Of a stretch of 64,000 nt of DNA, positions 16,829-25,646 are shown piece by piece. This DNA comes from Streptomyces gossypii (GTDB lineage: Bacteria > Actinomycetota > Actinomycetes > Streptomycetales > Streptomycetaceae): assembly GCF_025165795.1 (NCBI RefSeq), contig NZ_JAJAGO010000009.1:62001-126000 (forward strand), in the 5' to 3' direction. The position numbers and the translations under genes were made by a program. The first letter of the stretch is position 1. Each line of letters starts with the position of its first letter. The notes below the pieces were generated by a model, which worked only from the letters and a program-made list of their open reading frames with translations, was not told where the DNA came from and made no database searches.

Positions 16829-18730
16829 ATGCCACAGCCGGCTGTCCCCCGCTCGGCGTCCCCCCTCGTCGAGCCGACGAAACTGGTGGTCGACGGTGTC
16901 GTACGGGAGGCGTTCGTGCCACCCCTCGTCGCGCCCGTGCAGTTCGGGTCGCTTGCCGACATTCCCTTCCACAACGCCGCCGACGCCCCTGACGAGGCCG
17001 TCTTCAGCCGCAAGCAGCAGGACGGTACCTGGCTGGACGTCACGACGACGCAGTTCGCCCAGGAGGTGTCCGCCACCGCCAAGGGGCTGATCGCCGTCGG
17101 TCTGCGGCCCGGCGACCGGCTGGCCATCATCGCCCGTACGGCCTACGAGTGGACGCTGCTGGACTTCGCAGGCTGGGCGGCCGGCCTGGTCACCGTCCCC
17201 ATCTTCCCCACCTCCTCGGCAGCCCAGGCCCGGGAGATCCTCCGCGACGCGGAGGTTGCCGCCTGCGCGGTGGAGGACGTCGGACTCGCCCGGCTGGTCA
17301 CCGGCGTGCGGGGGGCGCTGCCCGCCCTGCGGCACCTCTGGCAGATCGACGCGGGCGCCCTCTACCAGCTCGCGTCGGAGGGGAGTCACCTTCCCGACGA
17401 GGCGGTGGCCGAGCGGCGGGGAATGCTCGGTCCGAACACCATCGCCACCCTGATCTACACCTCCGGTACCACCGGGGAGCCCAAGGGCTGCGTGCTCACC
17501 CACGGCAACTTCTTCGCCGAGGTGGACAACTGTGTCGAACTGCTGCACCCGCTCTTCAGGTCGGTGAGCGAGGAGCCCCCCGCCACTCTCCTCTTCCTCC
17601 CGCTCGCCCACGTGTTCGGCCGCATGGTCGCGATCGGCTGTGTACGGGCCCGGGTGCGGATGGGCTTCGCGCCGAGCACCAACACGGACGAACTCCTCGC
17701 GGACCTGGCCGGGTTCCGGCCGACGTTCCTGCTCGCCATCCCGTACGTCCTGGAGAAGATCTACAACTCCGGGCGGGCAACCGCCGAGAAGATGCGCCGC
17801 GGCGCGTCCTTCGACCGTGCCGCACGGATCGCCGTCCGCTGGGGCGACGCCTCCATCAGCGCGCGCCACGGCACCGGGAAGGGTCCCGGACTGGGCACGC
17901 GCGCCGTCCGCGGCCTCTACGACCCGCTGGTCTACCGGCGGATACGCGCCGCCCTGGGCGGCAAGGTCATCTACATCATCTGTGGCGGCTCACCGTTGGG
18001 GAAACGTCTCTGCTCGTTCTTCACGGGGGCGGGGATCGAGGTCTTCGAGGGCTACGGCCTGACCGAGACCACCGCCGCGGTCACCCTGACGCCGCCGCTC
18101 AAGCCACGGCTGGACACGGTGGGCTGGCCGGTGCCGGGCACCACCGTCCGGATCGCGGACGACGGTGAGGTGCTGCTCAAGGGCGGCCAGGTCTTCAGCG
18201 GCTACTGGGACGCGGCCCGCCGGGTCGCCGTGCCCGAGACCGACGCGGAGGGCTGGTTCGCCACCGGGGACATCGGGGAACTGGACGCGGAGGGCTATCT
18301 CAGCATCACCGGCCGGAAGAAGGATCTGATCATCACCTCGGGCGGCAAGAACACCGCTCCGGCGCCGCTGGAGGACTGGCTGCGGGCACATCCGCTGGTC
18401 AGCCAGTGCCTGGTGATCGGCGACAACCGTCCCTACCTGGCCGCGCTCATCACACTGGACCCGGACGGGCTGGCGCACTGGCAGCAGATGCACCGCAAGA
18501 CGGACCTCACCGCGGCCCAGCTGGCCGAGGACGGGGATCTGCTGCGCAACCTCCAGCAGGCGGTGGACGAGACGAACAAGCTCGTGTCGCAAGCAGAATC
18601 GATCCGCCGGTTCGCCGTCCTGCCGGTCGGCTTCACGGAGGAGAGCGGCTACCTGACCCCGTCGTTCAAACTGAAGCGGGCCGCGATCGTCCGGGATTTC
18701 GCCCGCGAGATCGACGAACTGTACGGCTGA
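16829..18730 (+). CDS. Long-chain fatty acid--CoA ligase (AMP-dependent)
   Basis: About 633 aa of the ANL superfamily, FadD15-like. The P-loop-like motif YTSGTTGEPKGCVLTHGNFF is at residues 210-229; GYGLTETTAAVTL follows near 409, and the hinge and catalytic lysine region GRKKDLIITSGGKN near 497. It activates fatty acids with ATP to acyl-AMP and then acyl-CoA. The ATG at 16829 has AAGGAG upstream. Its TGA lies inside the left arm of an inverted-repeat element. Confidence 0.93.
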   Translation: MPQPAVPRSASPLVEPTKLVVDGVVREAFVPPLVAPVQFGSLADIPFHNAADAPDEAVFSRKQQDGTWLDVTTTQFAQEVSATAKGLIAVGLRPGDRLAIIARTAYEWTLLDFAGWAAGLVTVPIFPTSSAAQAREILRDAEVAACAVEDVGLARLVTGVRGALPALRHLWQIDAGALYQLASEGSHLPDEAVAERRGMLGPNTIATLIYTSGTTGEPKGCVLTHGNFFAEVDNCVELLHPLFRSVSEEPPATLLFLPLAHVFGRMVAIGCVRARVRMGFAPSTNTDELLADLAGFRPTFLLAIPYVLEKIYNSGRATAEKMRRGASFDRAARIAVRWGDASISARHGTGKGPGLGTRAVRGLYDPLVYRRIRAALGGKVIYIICGGSPLGKRLCSFFTGAGIEVFEGYGLTETTAAVTLTPPLKPRLDTVGWPVPGTTVRIADDGEVLLKGGQVFSGYWDAARRVAVPETDAEGWFATGDIGELDAEGYLSITGRKKDLIITSGGKNTAPAPLEDWLRAHPLVSQCLVIGDNRPYLAALITLDPDGLAHWQQMHRKTDLTAAQLAEDGDLLRNLQQAVDETNKLVSQAESIRRFAVLPVGFTEESGYLTPSFKLKRAAIVRDFAREIDELYG

Positions 18731-18895
18731 GGGCTGTCCCGTGATCCCTGGCGGGCGCACGACGACAGCTGCGGCACACCTCGCTGCGTTGCCGGAACGC
18801 CCGGATACGCCCAGTATGAGGACGTCCTCCGCCTTGCGAAGCACCGCATCTGACGCCGCGCGCTGATCCACCAGCGATTACGGGACAGCCCTCAG
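18727..18895. repeat. 169-bp inverted-repeat element (MITE-like)
   Basis: Terminal arms 18727-18751 and 18871-18895 match at 23 of 25 positions; both carry CTGAGGGCTGTCCCGT. No coding frame lies between them. The tips resemble terminal repeats of IS5-family elements, from memory, so this may be a non-autonomous derivative. The acyl-CoA ligase stop (TGA) is the first codon inside the left arm. The interior resembles the element at 28347-28512 (CGCCCGGATACGCCCAGTAT versus CGCCCGAATGCGGCCAGTAC, same order and orientation). Confidence 0.75.
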
Positions 18896-18950
18896 GGCGT
18901 GTCCGTGGGCGAGGAACCAGCGGACTGGGCCGTGCTCTCGCGCTCGGCAG

Positions 18951-20111
18951 TCAGGAAGGCTGGACCTCGTCGAAGAGGGCCAGGGCTTCGGAGGGGTCGG
19001 GGCTCACGAGGCGTTCCAGACCAGCCATCGTGATGTTCGCCCACTTGCCGGCCCGAGCCCACATCTGTTCCTCGAAGGCGCGGACGGCCTCATCCAGATC
19101 TCCAGGCCCGGGGGCGGCGGCGATGGACTCGGCGAGTTCGGCGCCTTCCAGCAGCGCGAGGTTCGCGCCCGCCCCCAACGGGGGCATCAGGTGGGCGGCG
19201 TCGCCCAGTAGCGTCACCCCCGAGACGTGGGCCCAGGTGTGGGACACGGGGAGGGTATAGAGGGGGCGGTGGACGAAAGCTGTGCTGTGACGGAGGAGGT
19301 CGAGGACGGGAGCGGCCCAGCCGTCGAACAGAGCCAGCAGGCTTGACCGCACGGCCTCGACGTCGGTCAGGCCCAGGCCCGCGCGCTGGTTCGCGCCCGT
19401 CTGCCGGTCCGGGTTCGTGTGCCAGTCCAGCGGCACGCGGAACTGGGCGTATACCTTGACGTGGCCGCCGCTGTTGCGCTGGGCGACGAGCGCGCGGTTC
19501 ACGCCGTAGACAGCCACGGAACCGTCGCCGACCAGCCGGGCGAGGTCGGGGTGGCGGGTGTCGATGTCGTCCAGGGAGCTCTCGACCAAGGTGACGCCGG
19601 TGTACTGCGGCGTCGCGGACGAGACCGCAGGGCGGACCCGGGACCAGGCACCGTCCGCGCCGATCACGAGGTCGAACGTCTTCTGTCGCCCGTCCGCGAA
19701 ATGGACCAGCACGCCATCCCGGCTCTGGGGCGCCACCTGCGTCACGTCCCGCCCCCACTGAACGTCCAGGGGCCCGAGCAACAGGTCACGGAGTTGCCCG
19801 CGGTCGATCTCGGGATTGGCCCGGTCACCCGGACGAGGTTGCCAGTCGCGGAGGACGGTCCCGTCCGCGTCCAGGATGCGCATGGCCTGCCCCTCAGGAC
19901 GGGACAGCGCCTGGAACTCCGCCAGCACCCCCGCCTTCTCCAACGCCAGTTGGCCCAGCCCCTCATGCAGGTCCAGCGTGCCGCCCGCGGGACGGGCGTC
20001 GCGGCCGGGATCGCGTTCGAGGACGGTGACAGGGTGACCATGACGGTGCAGGACGCGGGCGAAGGCAAGGCCGGCGGGGCCGCTGCCGATCACAGCGATA
20101 CGGGGTCTCAT
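18951..20111 (-). CDS. FAD-dependent monooxygenase, TetX-like
   Basis: About 386 aa. The N-terminal dinucleotide fold reads AVIGSGPAGLAFARVLHRHG, with VLERD ending the second strand. The DLVIGADGAWSRVR motif and the second FAD motif GDAAHLMPPLGAGANLAL (near residue 288) place it in the aromatic hydroxylase group. PAGGTLDLHEGLGQLAL near residue 42 is close to the tetracycline-inactivating Tet(X) subgroup. It hydroxylates an aromatic or polyketide substrate; resistance is only a possibility. A GTAC-AAC-GTAC palindrome sits just before the start (20116-20126). Confidence 0.85.
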   Translation of the reverse strand: MRPRIAVIGSGPAGLAFARVLHRHGHPVTVLERDPGRDARPAGGTLDLHEGLGQLALEKAGVLAEFQALSRPEGQAMRILDADGTVLRDWQPRPGDRANPEIDRGQLRDLLLGPLDVQWGRDVTQVAPQSRDGVLVHFADGRQKTFDLVIGADGAWSRVRPAVSSATPQYTGVTLVESSLDDIDTRHPDLARLVGDGSVAVYGVNRALVAQRNSGGHVKVYAQFRVPLDWHTNPDRQTGANQRAGLGLTDVEAVRSSLLALFDGWAAPVLDLLRHSTAFVHRPLYTLPVSHTWAHVSGVTLLGDAAHLMPPLGAGANLALLEGAELAESIAAAPGPGDLDEAVRAFEEQMWARAGKWANITMAGLERLVSPDPSEALALFDEVQPS

Positions 20112-20312
20112 GCCGGTACAACGTACGGCTCCTCACCAAGCCGGTCCCGCCCCGTCACCGAACTGAAACGACGGCGTACCAGCGGAGGGATGATCCGCGA
20201 GGTCGGTGGCGCCAAGGTCCGCAGTCCTCGTACAGCCGGGCTCCCCTCGGCCAGATCGAACCGACCGGCGGGCCGTTGTAAGCCCCGTCCGTACGCCATG
20301 GGCACGAACGGC

Positions 20313-20340
20313 AGGAGCCCCCGCCGGGGCGGGGGCTCCT
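20313..20340. terminator. Terminator after cold-shock gene
   Basis: AGGAGCCCCCG (20313-20323) pairs with CGGGGGCTCCT (20330-20340) around a 6-base loop, 22 bp beyond the cold-shock stop. It separates that gene from the monooxygenase on the same strand. Confidence 0.8.
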
Positions 20341-20362
20341 TGGGTACCGCTTCAATCAGTGA

Positions 20363-20566
20363 TCAGGCGGGGGTGACGTTCTCCGCCTGCGGGCCCTTCG
20401 GACCCTGGGTCACATCAAAATTCACCTGCTGGTTCTCCTCGAGGGAGCGGAAGCCGGTGGCGTTGATCGCGGAGTAGTGGACGAAGACATCGGGGCCGCC
20501 GCCGTCCTGGGCGATGAAGCCGAAGCCCTTCTCGGCGTTGAACCACTTAACGGTTCCGGTAGCCAT
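20363..20566 (-). CDS. Cold-shock domain protein (CspA family)
   Basis: 67 aa, a single cold-shock domain. Both RNA-binding motifs are present: GTVKWFNAEKGFGFI (RNP1) and DVFVHYSAI (RNP2). It acts as a single-strand nucleic-acid chaperone in the cytoplasm. GGGAGGG lies 6 bases before the ATG. The 317 bp upstream, up to mqnA, hold its 5' leader and the mqnA promoter; the minus-strand leader is rich in T and can fold into short hairpins, typical of csp genes, but no known riboswitch was identified. Confidence 0.96.
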   Translation of the reverse strand: MATGTVKWFNAEKGFGFIAQDGGGPDVFVHYSAINATGFRSLEENQQVNFDVTQGPKGPQAENVTPA

Positions 20567-20883
20567 AAGCCCTCCCTGGGCCTAAAAGGGTCGCCCTGCT
20601 CCAGAACCTGCAATGAAGTCTGAAAATGACGAGAGCCCGCGGTCACATGCTCCGCAGGCTCTGTACTGCAAGGGAAACCAAACTGCAACTTGCGGCGAGC
20701 CTAGCACGGTAGGGCTGTGGCGCGGAAGTGCCCAAGATCTTGATTTGTGAGGAACCCCCCACGGGCATCATCGGATCACCCGACGAACCCCTCGTTGCCA
20801 CCCATCCCCTGGCCAGAGCCCTGCCCGGCGCACCACCCGACCGCGCGGCGGAACGTCACGCTCCGGGGCGTACGCTCCGCAGT

Positions 20884-21768
20884 GTGACTGCACAGCCGAG
20901 ATCCCGCCCGCGTGTCGGGCACATCCAGTTCTTGAACTGCCTTCCCCTCTATTGGGGCCTCGCCCGTACGGGCTCCCTGCTCGATCTCACCCTCACCAAG
21001 GACACCCCCGAAAGGCTGAGCGAACAGCTGGTGAACGGGGATCTCGATATCGCGCCGGTCACCCTTGTGGAATTCCTGCGCAATGCTGACGACCTTGTGG
21101 CGTTGCCGGATATCGCGGTCGGCTGCGATGGCGCGGTCATGTCCTGCGAGATCGTCTCCCGGGTTCCGCTGGAGAAGCTGGACGGAGCGCGCGTCGCTCT
21201 GGGCTCCACCTCCCGCACCTCCGTACGCCTGGCGCAGCTGCTGCTCGCCGAGCGGTACGGCGTGCAGCCCGACTACTACACGTGTCCGCCCGACCTCGCC
21301 CGGATGATGCAGGAGGCGGACGCCGCCGTGGTCATCGGTGACCTGGGGCTGCGGGCCTATCTGCGGGCGCTGCCGGAGCCGGGGCTCCAGGTGCACGACC
21401 TCGGGCAGCTGTGGAAGGACTGGACCGGTCTGCCGTTCGTCTTCGCGATCTGGGCAACCCGCCGGGATTATCTGGAGCGCGAGCCCGCGCTCGTGCGCGA
21501 GGTGCACGAGGCGTTCCTCGCCTCGCGTGATCTGTCACTGGAGGAAGTGGCCAAGGTCGCGGAGCAGGCGTCCCGTTGGGAGCCATTCGAGGCGCGGGTG
21601 CTGGAGCGCTATTTCACCACCCTCGATTTCCGGCTCGGCGACGAACAACTCGCCGGTATCGCGGAATTCGCCCGCCGTACCGGTGGCACGACGGGTTATC
21701 CGCCGGACGCGCGGGTGGAACTGCTGCGGCCTCAGGGCACGCCTCAGGCCCACTGGACACGCCCCTAA
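20884..21768 (+). CDS. mqnA: Chorismate dehydratase
   Basis: About 294 aa with a type II periplasmic-binding-like fold that works in the cytoplasm. It removes water from chorismate to give 3-enolpyruvylbenzoate, the first step of the futalosine pathway. Family features include GHIQFLNCLPLYWGL at the start, LVNGDLDIAPVTLVEFLR near 59, and the SRTSVRLAQLLL segment near 106. The GTG at 20884 is chosen because upstream codons to 20728 show no homology-like sequence. The stop lies in a short tandem duplication. Confidence 0.95.
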   Translation: MTAQPRSRPRVGHIQFLNCLPLYWGLARTGSLLDLTLTKDTPERLSEQLVNGDLDIAPVTLVEFLRNADDLVALPDIAVGCDGAVMSCEIVSRVPLEKLDGARVALGSTSRTSVRLAQLLLAERYGVQPDYYTCPPDLARMMQEADAAVVIGDLGLRAYLRALPEPGLQVHDLGQLWKDWTGLPFVFAIWATRRDYLEREPALVREVHEAFLASRDLSLEEVAKVAEQASRWEPFEARVLERYFTTLDFRLGDEQLAGIAEFARRTGGTTGYPPDARVELLRPQGTPQAHWTRP

Positions 21769-21791
21769 GCCCCACTGGGCAGGCCCTAAGC
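21748..21791 (+). repeat. Imperfect ~22-bp duplication at the mqnA 3' end
   Basis: CCCACTGGACACGCCCCTAA and CCCACTGGGCAGGCCCTAA follow each other, both including a TAA; the first TAA is the mqnA stop. The duplication ends 33 bp before the kinase start. Confidence 0.7.
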
Positions 21792-21823
21792 TGGGTGGCC
21801 GCAGCGTCCAGGGGGAGGTACGC

Positions 21824-23584
21824 ATGATGCAGTCGCTGGAGGCCGACGATCCGCGGGTCATAGGGGAGTACCGCCTGTTGCGGCGGCTCGGCGCGGGTGG
21901 CATGGGGCGGGTGTATCTGGGCCGGAGCCCCGGCGGCCGTACGGTCGCGGTGAAGGTGGTGCACCCGCACTTCGCCGCCGACGAGCAGTTCCGCGAGCGG
22001 TTCCGCCGCGAGGTGCGGTCCGCGCGGCAGGTGGGCGGCGAGTGGACCGCTCCGGTGCTGGACGCCGACGCCGACGCGGACCTGCCCTGGGTCGCCACCG
22101 GCTATGTCGCGGGCCCCACCCTCCAGCACGCCATAGCGGGCCACGGTCCGCTGCCCGAGGCCGCCGTACGGGCGCTGGGTGCCGGCCTGGCGGAGGCACT
22201 GACCGCCGTGCACGGCCTCGGCCTGGTGCACCGCGACATCAAACCGTCGAACGTCCTGCTGACGCTGGACGGCCCACGGCTCATCGACTTCGGCATCGCC
22301 CGCGCGACGGACGGCACCACGGCGCTCACCTCGACCGGCGTCTCCATCGGGTCGCCCGGCTATATGTCACCCGAACAGGTGCTGGGCAAGGGGCCGGTGG
22401 GGCCCGCCTCCGACGTCTTCTCGCTGGGCGCGGTGCTGGCCTACGCGGCCACCGGTGCCTCCCCCTTCCCCGGGGACAGCTCGCACGCGCTGCTCTACCT
22501 CGTCGTACACGAGGAGCCGGAACTGGACGATCTGCACGGCCCGTTGCGAGAGCTGATCGCGGGCTGTCTGGCCAAGGACGCCCGGGAGCGGCCTTCCACC
22601 GCTCAGGTGGCCGAGGCGCTGGCGGGCCCGGTGGGGGCGAGCGGTCTGATCCGGCCCGGGTGGCTGCCGGGCCCGCTGGTCGAGGAGGCCAGCCGGAGCG
22701 CGGTCCAGCTGCTGGACCTGGAGCCGGAGCTTCCGGAGCAGCCGGACCAGCCGGGAGGGTCCGGGGAGAACGTGTCGGGACTGGTGCCCTTCACCCACCC
22801 CGCACAGCGGGCCGGAGCCGGAGCCGGAGCCGAAGCCGGAGCCGGAATCGCGCCGCCGGACGCCCCCGCCGTGCCGCCACCCCTCCCCGCGTCCCCGCCC
22901 CTGACGACGGGTGGACCGGCCGGCCGTGGCCGCTTCGCGCTGTCCGCCCACGCCACCAGCGCCCCGGCTCCCACTGCCGGGCCCCCCGGCGCTCCCAGCA
23001 CCCGGCGCGGGCGGCAGCTGAGCTGCACCCTGGTCCTGTCGGTCGCCGGGGTGCTGGTGGCCGCGCTGCTGAGCGCGACTCTCGTCTTCGACCTGCTGCC
23101 CGGGTCGGGCTCACAAGGTGACAATTCCAACAACTCCGCCGACTCCGGCCACAGCGAGTCACCCAGCCCGACAGGCGACCCGACGTTCGGAGAGGACCAG
23201 CCCCCCGGTGACAGGGACGGCGAAGAACCGGCCCGCCGTTCGGTGCCGGATGCGTTCGTCGGCACCTGGAAGGGCGAGCTCTACATGGACAGCGGACTGC
23301 GCAACGGCACCCTGACCATCACCCTCAAGAAGGGCGAGCCCGGCGATCTCATCGGTACCGGCAAGGTCGTGAACACCGGCCTGGAGTGCTCCGGGGCCTG
23401 GAAGCTGACCTCCGCCACCGACAAGACCCTGCGTACCGACGCCTCCTCCGGCGACAGGTCGCTCACCTGTAGCAAGGGAGGTACCAACGAGGTGTTCACG
23501 CTCCGGGAGGACGGCAGCCTCCGCTACGAGTCCAACGACTCCGCGGGCGGCAACGCGGCGGGCACCCTGAAGAAGACAGGCTGA
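21824..23584 (+). CDS. Transmembrane serine/threonine protein kinase
   Basis: About 586 aa. Residues 16-270 are a Hanks-type kinase domain: LGAGGMGRVYLG loop, VAVKVV lysine at 43, HRDIKPSNVLL catalytic loop near 134, DFGIA near 154 and SPGYMSPEQ. An Ala/Pro-rich linker (290-390), one membrane helix (about 396-418) and a Ser/Asp-rich stalk lead to an extracellular domain with VGTWKGELYMDSGLRNGTLT, which looks like a beta-barrel sensor rather than PASTA. GGGGGAGG precedes the ATG. It lies between mqnA and mqnC. The last 18 bp, including the stop, are repeated just after the gene. Confidence 0.92.
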   Translation: MMQSLEADDPRVIGEYRLLRRLGAGGMGRVYLGRSPGGRTVAVKVVHPHFAADEQFRERFRREVRSARQVGGEWTAPVLDADADADLPWVATGYVAGPTLQHAIAGHGPLPEAAVRALGAGLAEALTAVHGLGLVHRDIKPSNVLLTLDGPRLIDFGIARATDGTTALTSTGVSIGSPGYMSPEQVLGKGPVGPASDVFSLGAVLAYAATGASPFPGDSSHALLYLVVHEEPELDDLHGPLRELIAGCLAKDARERPSTAQVAEALAGPVGASGLIRPGWLPGPLVEEASRSAVQLLDLEPELPEQPDQPGGSGENVSGLVPFTHPAQRAGAGAGAEAGAGIAPPDAPAVPPPLPASPPLTTGGPAGRGRFALSAHATSAPAPTAGPPGAPSTRRGRQLSCTLVLSVAGVLVAALLSATLVFDLLPGSGSQGDNSNNSADSGHSESPSPTGDPTFGEDQPPGDRDGEEPARRSVPDAFVGTWKGELYMDSGLRNGTLTITLKKGEPGDLIGTGKVVNTGLECSGAWKLTSATDKTLRTDASSGDRSLTCSKGGTNEVFTLREDGSLRYESNDSAGGNAAGTLKKTG

Positions 23585-23702
23585 ACCGGTTGAAGAAGAC
23601 CGGCTGACCCGCGTCGGAACCACCACCGGGACCACCGCTGGGGGCCGGGGCCCGTGACGTACGCTGGTCCGGTCGTTGCAGCCACCATGAAGGGACGCTC
23701 CG

Positions 23703-24899
23703 GTGCCCGAGAACGCCGACCTCCAGTCCGTACTCGACCGCGCCGCCCAGGGAGGCCGCATCAGCCCGGAGGAGGCCCTGGACCTGTACCGCTCCGCGCC
23801 GCTGCACGCGCTGGGCGAGGCCGCCGACGCGGTGCGCCGCAAGCGTTACGCGAGCACCGAGCACATCGCGACGTACATCATCGAGCGGAACATCAACTAC
23901 ACCAACTCCTGCGTGACCGCCTGCAAGTTCTGCGCCTTCTACGCCGCTCCCAAGAGCGACAAGGTGTGGACCAGGGACCTCGACGACATCCTGCGGCGCT
24001 GCGCGGAGACGGTGGAACTCGGCGGCACCCAGATCATGTTCCAGGGCGGCCACCACCCGGACTACGGCGTCGAGTACTACGAGGAGCACTTCGCCGCGAT
24101 CAAGCAGGCGTACCCCCAGCTGGTGATCCACTCGCTGGGTGCCTCCGAGGTCGAGCACATGGCCCGCATCTCCAAGGTCTCCCCCGAGGAGGCGATCCGC
24201 CGGATCCACGCGGCCGGGCTGGACTCCTTCGCGGGCGCGGGCGCCGAGCTGCTCCCGGCCCGCCCCCGGAAGGCCATCGCCCCCCTGAAGGAGTCGGGCG
24301 AGCGCTGGCTGGAGATCATGGAGACGGCGCACGGAATGGGTGTCGAGTCGACCTCCACCATGCTCATGGGCACCGGGGAGACCAACGCCGAGCGGATCGA
24401 ACACCTGCGGATGATCCGCGATGTGCAGGACCGTACGGGCGGCTTCCGCGCCTTCATCCCGTACACCTACCAGCCGGAGAACAACACGCTGAAGGGTCAG
24501 ACGCAGGCAACCCTGTTCGAATACCTGCGCATGATCGCCATCGCCCGCGTCTTCCTCGACAACGTCGCGCACATCCAGGGCTCCTGGCTGACGACCGGCA
24601 AGGACGTCGGCCAGCTCTCGCTGCACTATGGCGCGGATGACCTGGGCTCGGTGATGCTGGAGGAGAACGTCGTCTCCTCGGCGGGCGCCAAGCACCGCTC
24701 CAACCGGACGGAGCTGATCCAGCTCATCCGCTCGGCGGGCCGCGTCCCGGCGCAGCGTGCGACGACGTACGAACACCTGGTCGTGCACGACGACCCGGCG
24801 AACGACCCGGTCGACGACCGGGCCGTCTCGCACCTCTCCTCCACCGCGATCGCGGGCGGCACCGCCCACCCCGATCTGAAGCTCGTCGACGCCGGATAG
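23703..24899 (+). CDS. mqnC: Cyclic dehypoxanthinyl futalosine synthase, radical SAM
   Basis: About 398 aa. It cyclises dehypoxanthine futalosine by a radical mechanism. The CxxxCxxC cluster motif (CVTACKFC) is at residues 70-77 within NYTNSCVTACKFCAFYAAP; IMFQGGHHPDYGVEYYE and STMLMGTGETNAERIEHL are also conserved. The GTG at 23703 is the start; it follows AGGGACGCTCCG. The next gene begins 12 bp after the stop, and menG follows, so the three form one unit. Confidence 0.96.
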   Translation: MPENADLQSVLDRAAQGGRISPEEALDLYRSAPLHALGEAADAVRRKRYASTEHIATYIIERNINYTNSCVTACKFCAFYAAPKSDKVWTRDLDDILRRCAETVELGGTQIMFQGGHHPDYGVEYYEEHFAAIKQAYPQLVIHSLGASEVEHMARISKVSPEEAIRRIHAAGLDSFAGAGAELLPARPRKAIAPLKESGERWLEIMETAHGMGVESTSTMLMGTGETNAERIEHLRMIRDVQDRTGGFRAFIPYTYQPENNTLKGQTQATLFEYLRMIAIARVFLDNVAHIQGSWLTTGKDVGQLSLHYGADDLGSVMLEENVVSSAGAKHRSNRTELIQLIRSAGRVPAQRATTYEHLVVHDDPANDPVDDRAVSHLSSTAIAGGTAHPDLKLVDAG

Positions 24900-24911
24900 C
24901 GGCGACGCCCG

Positions 24912-25571
24912 ATGCCGACACTGCACACGGCCGAACTGCTGCTCCCCGGCGCCGGGCTCCCTCCGGTACGCGGCGGCGCGGTCGTGCTGGACGGCGGTGT
25001 GATCGAGGCGGTCGGCCCGTACGGGGAACTGGCCGCCGCCTTCCCGCAGGCGCGCACCAGGCGCTGGCCCGGGGTGCTCACGCCCGGCCTCGTCCATCCC
25101 GGTGCCGCCGCCCTGCTGGAGGACGCCTACCACCCGGACCCGCGTGAGGCGGACCAGTTGGGCACCGAACCGCTCAGCGGCCCGGCGCTGGCCGCCCTCG
25201 CCATGGACGACACCCGCTGGGGCGGCAGCGCCCGCCGGGGGCTCCAGCGGCTGCTGGCGTGCGGGGTCACGGCCGTGGTGGGTCCGTTCCGCCGCGCGCC
25301 GGTGCGCACGGCGGTGCGCCGGGCGGGGATGGTGGAGCTGCGGCGTCCCTCACCCGAGGGCGCGGCGCCCGTGCTGGACCCGCTGGCGCTGGTGCCGCCG
25401 GAATCCGCCTTCGCGGGCACCCTCGCCCCCGGTGGCCGCGCCGACTTGGCGGCCTTCGCCCTCCCGGCCGGTGCCGACGGCTCCGATCCGCTGGCCGCGC
25501 TCCGGCACGCGGGTGCGGCGAGCTGCGCGGCAACGGTGCTGGGCGGTCGCCTCGTCCACCGCACTCGCTGA
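24912..25571 (+). CDS. Imidazolonepropionase/amidohydrolase-like protein, reduced
   Basis: About 219 aa. The N-terminal half looks like the small composite beta domain of amidohydrolases (LLLPGAGLPPVRGGAVVLDG then VLTPGLVHPGAAALLEDAYH), and the end (GGRADLAAFALPAGADG, then VLGGRLVHRTR) like the second half of that domain. The central metal-binding barrel is largely missing, and HxH and other metal ligands are not seen, so catalysis of the usual kind is doubtful. It sits 12 bp after mqnC and before menG, suggesting a menaquinone-related role that I cannot name. Confidence 0.7.
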   Translation: MPTLHTAELLLPGAGLPPVRGGAVVLDGGVIEAVGPYGELAAAFPQARTRRWPGVLTPGLVHPGAAALLEDAYHPDPREADQLGTEPLSGPALAALAMDDTRWGGSARRGLQRLLACGVTAVVGPFRRAPVRTAVRRAGMVELRRPSPEGAAPVLDPLALVPPESAFAGTLAPGGRADLAAFALPAGADGSDPLAALRHAGAASCAATVLGGRLVHRTR

Positions 25572-25646
25572 CGACCCGGAGCGACCCGACGGGCTCTGAC
25601 GGCGCCCGCCCGCACGGCAGCAGGGCGGAAGGTGAACAATGGTCCC

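Noticed and set aside
20108..20305. 65-codon minus-strand frame whose TGA overlaps the monooxygenase ATG
   Set aside because: The overlap looks like coupling, but it has no ribosome site, contains a rare TTA codon, has weak third-position GC, and sits just past the cold-shock terminator.
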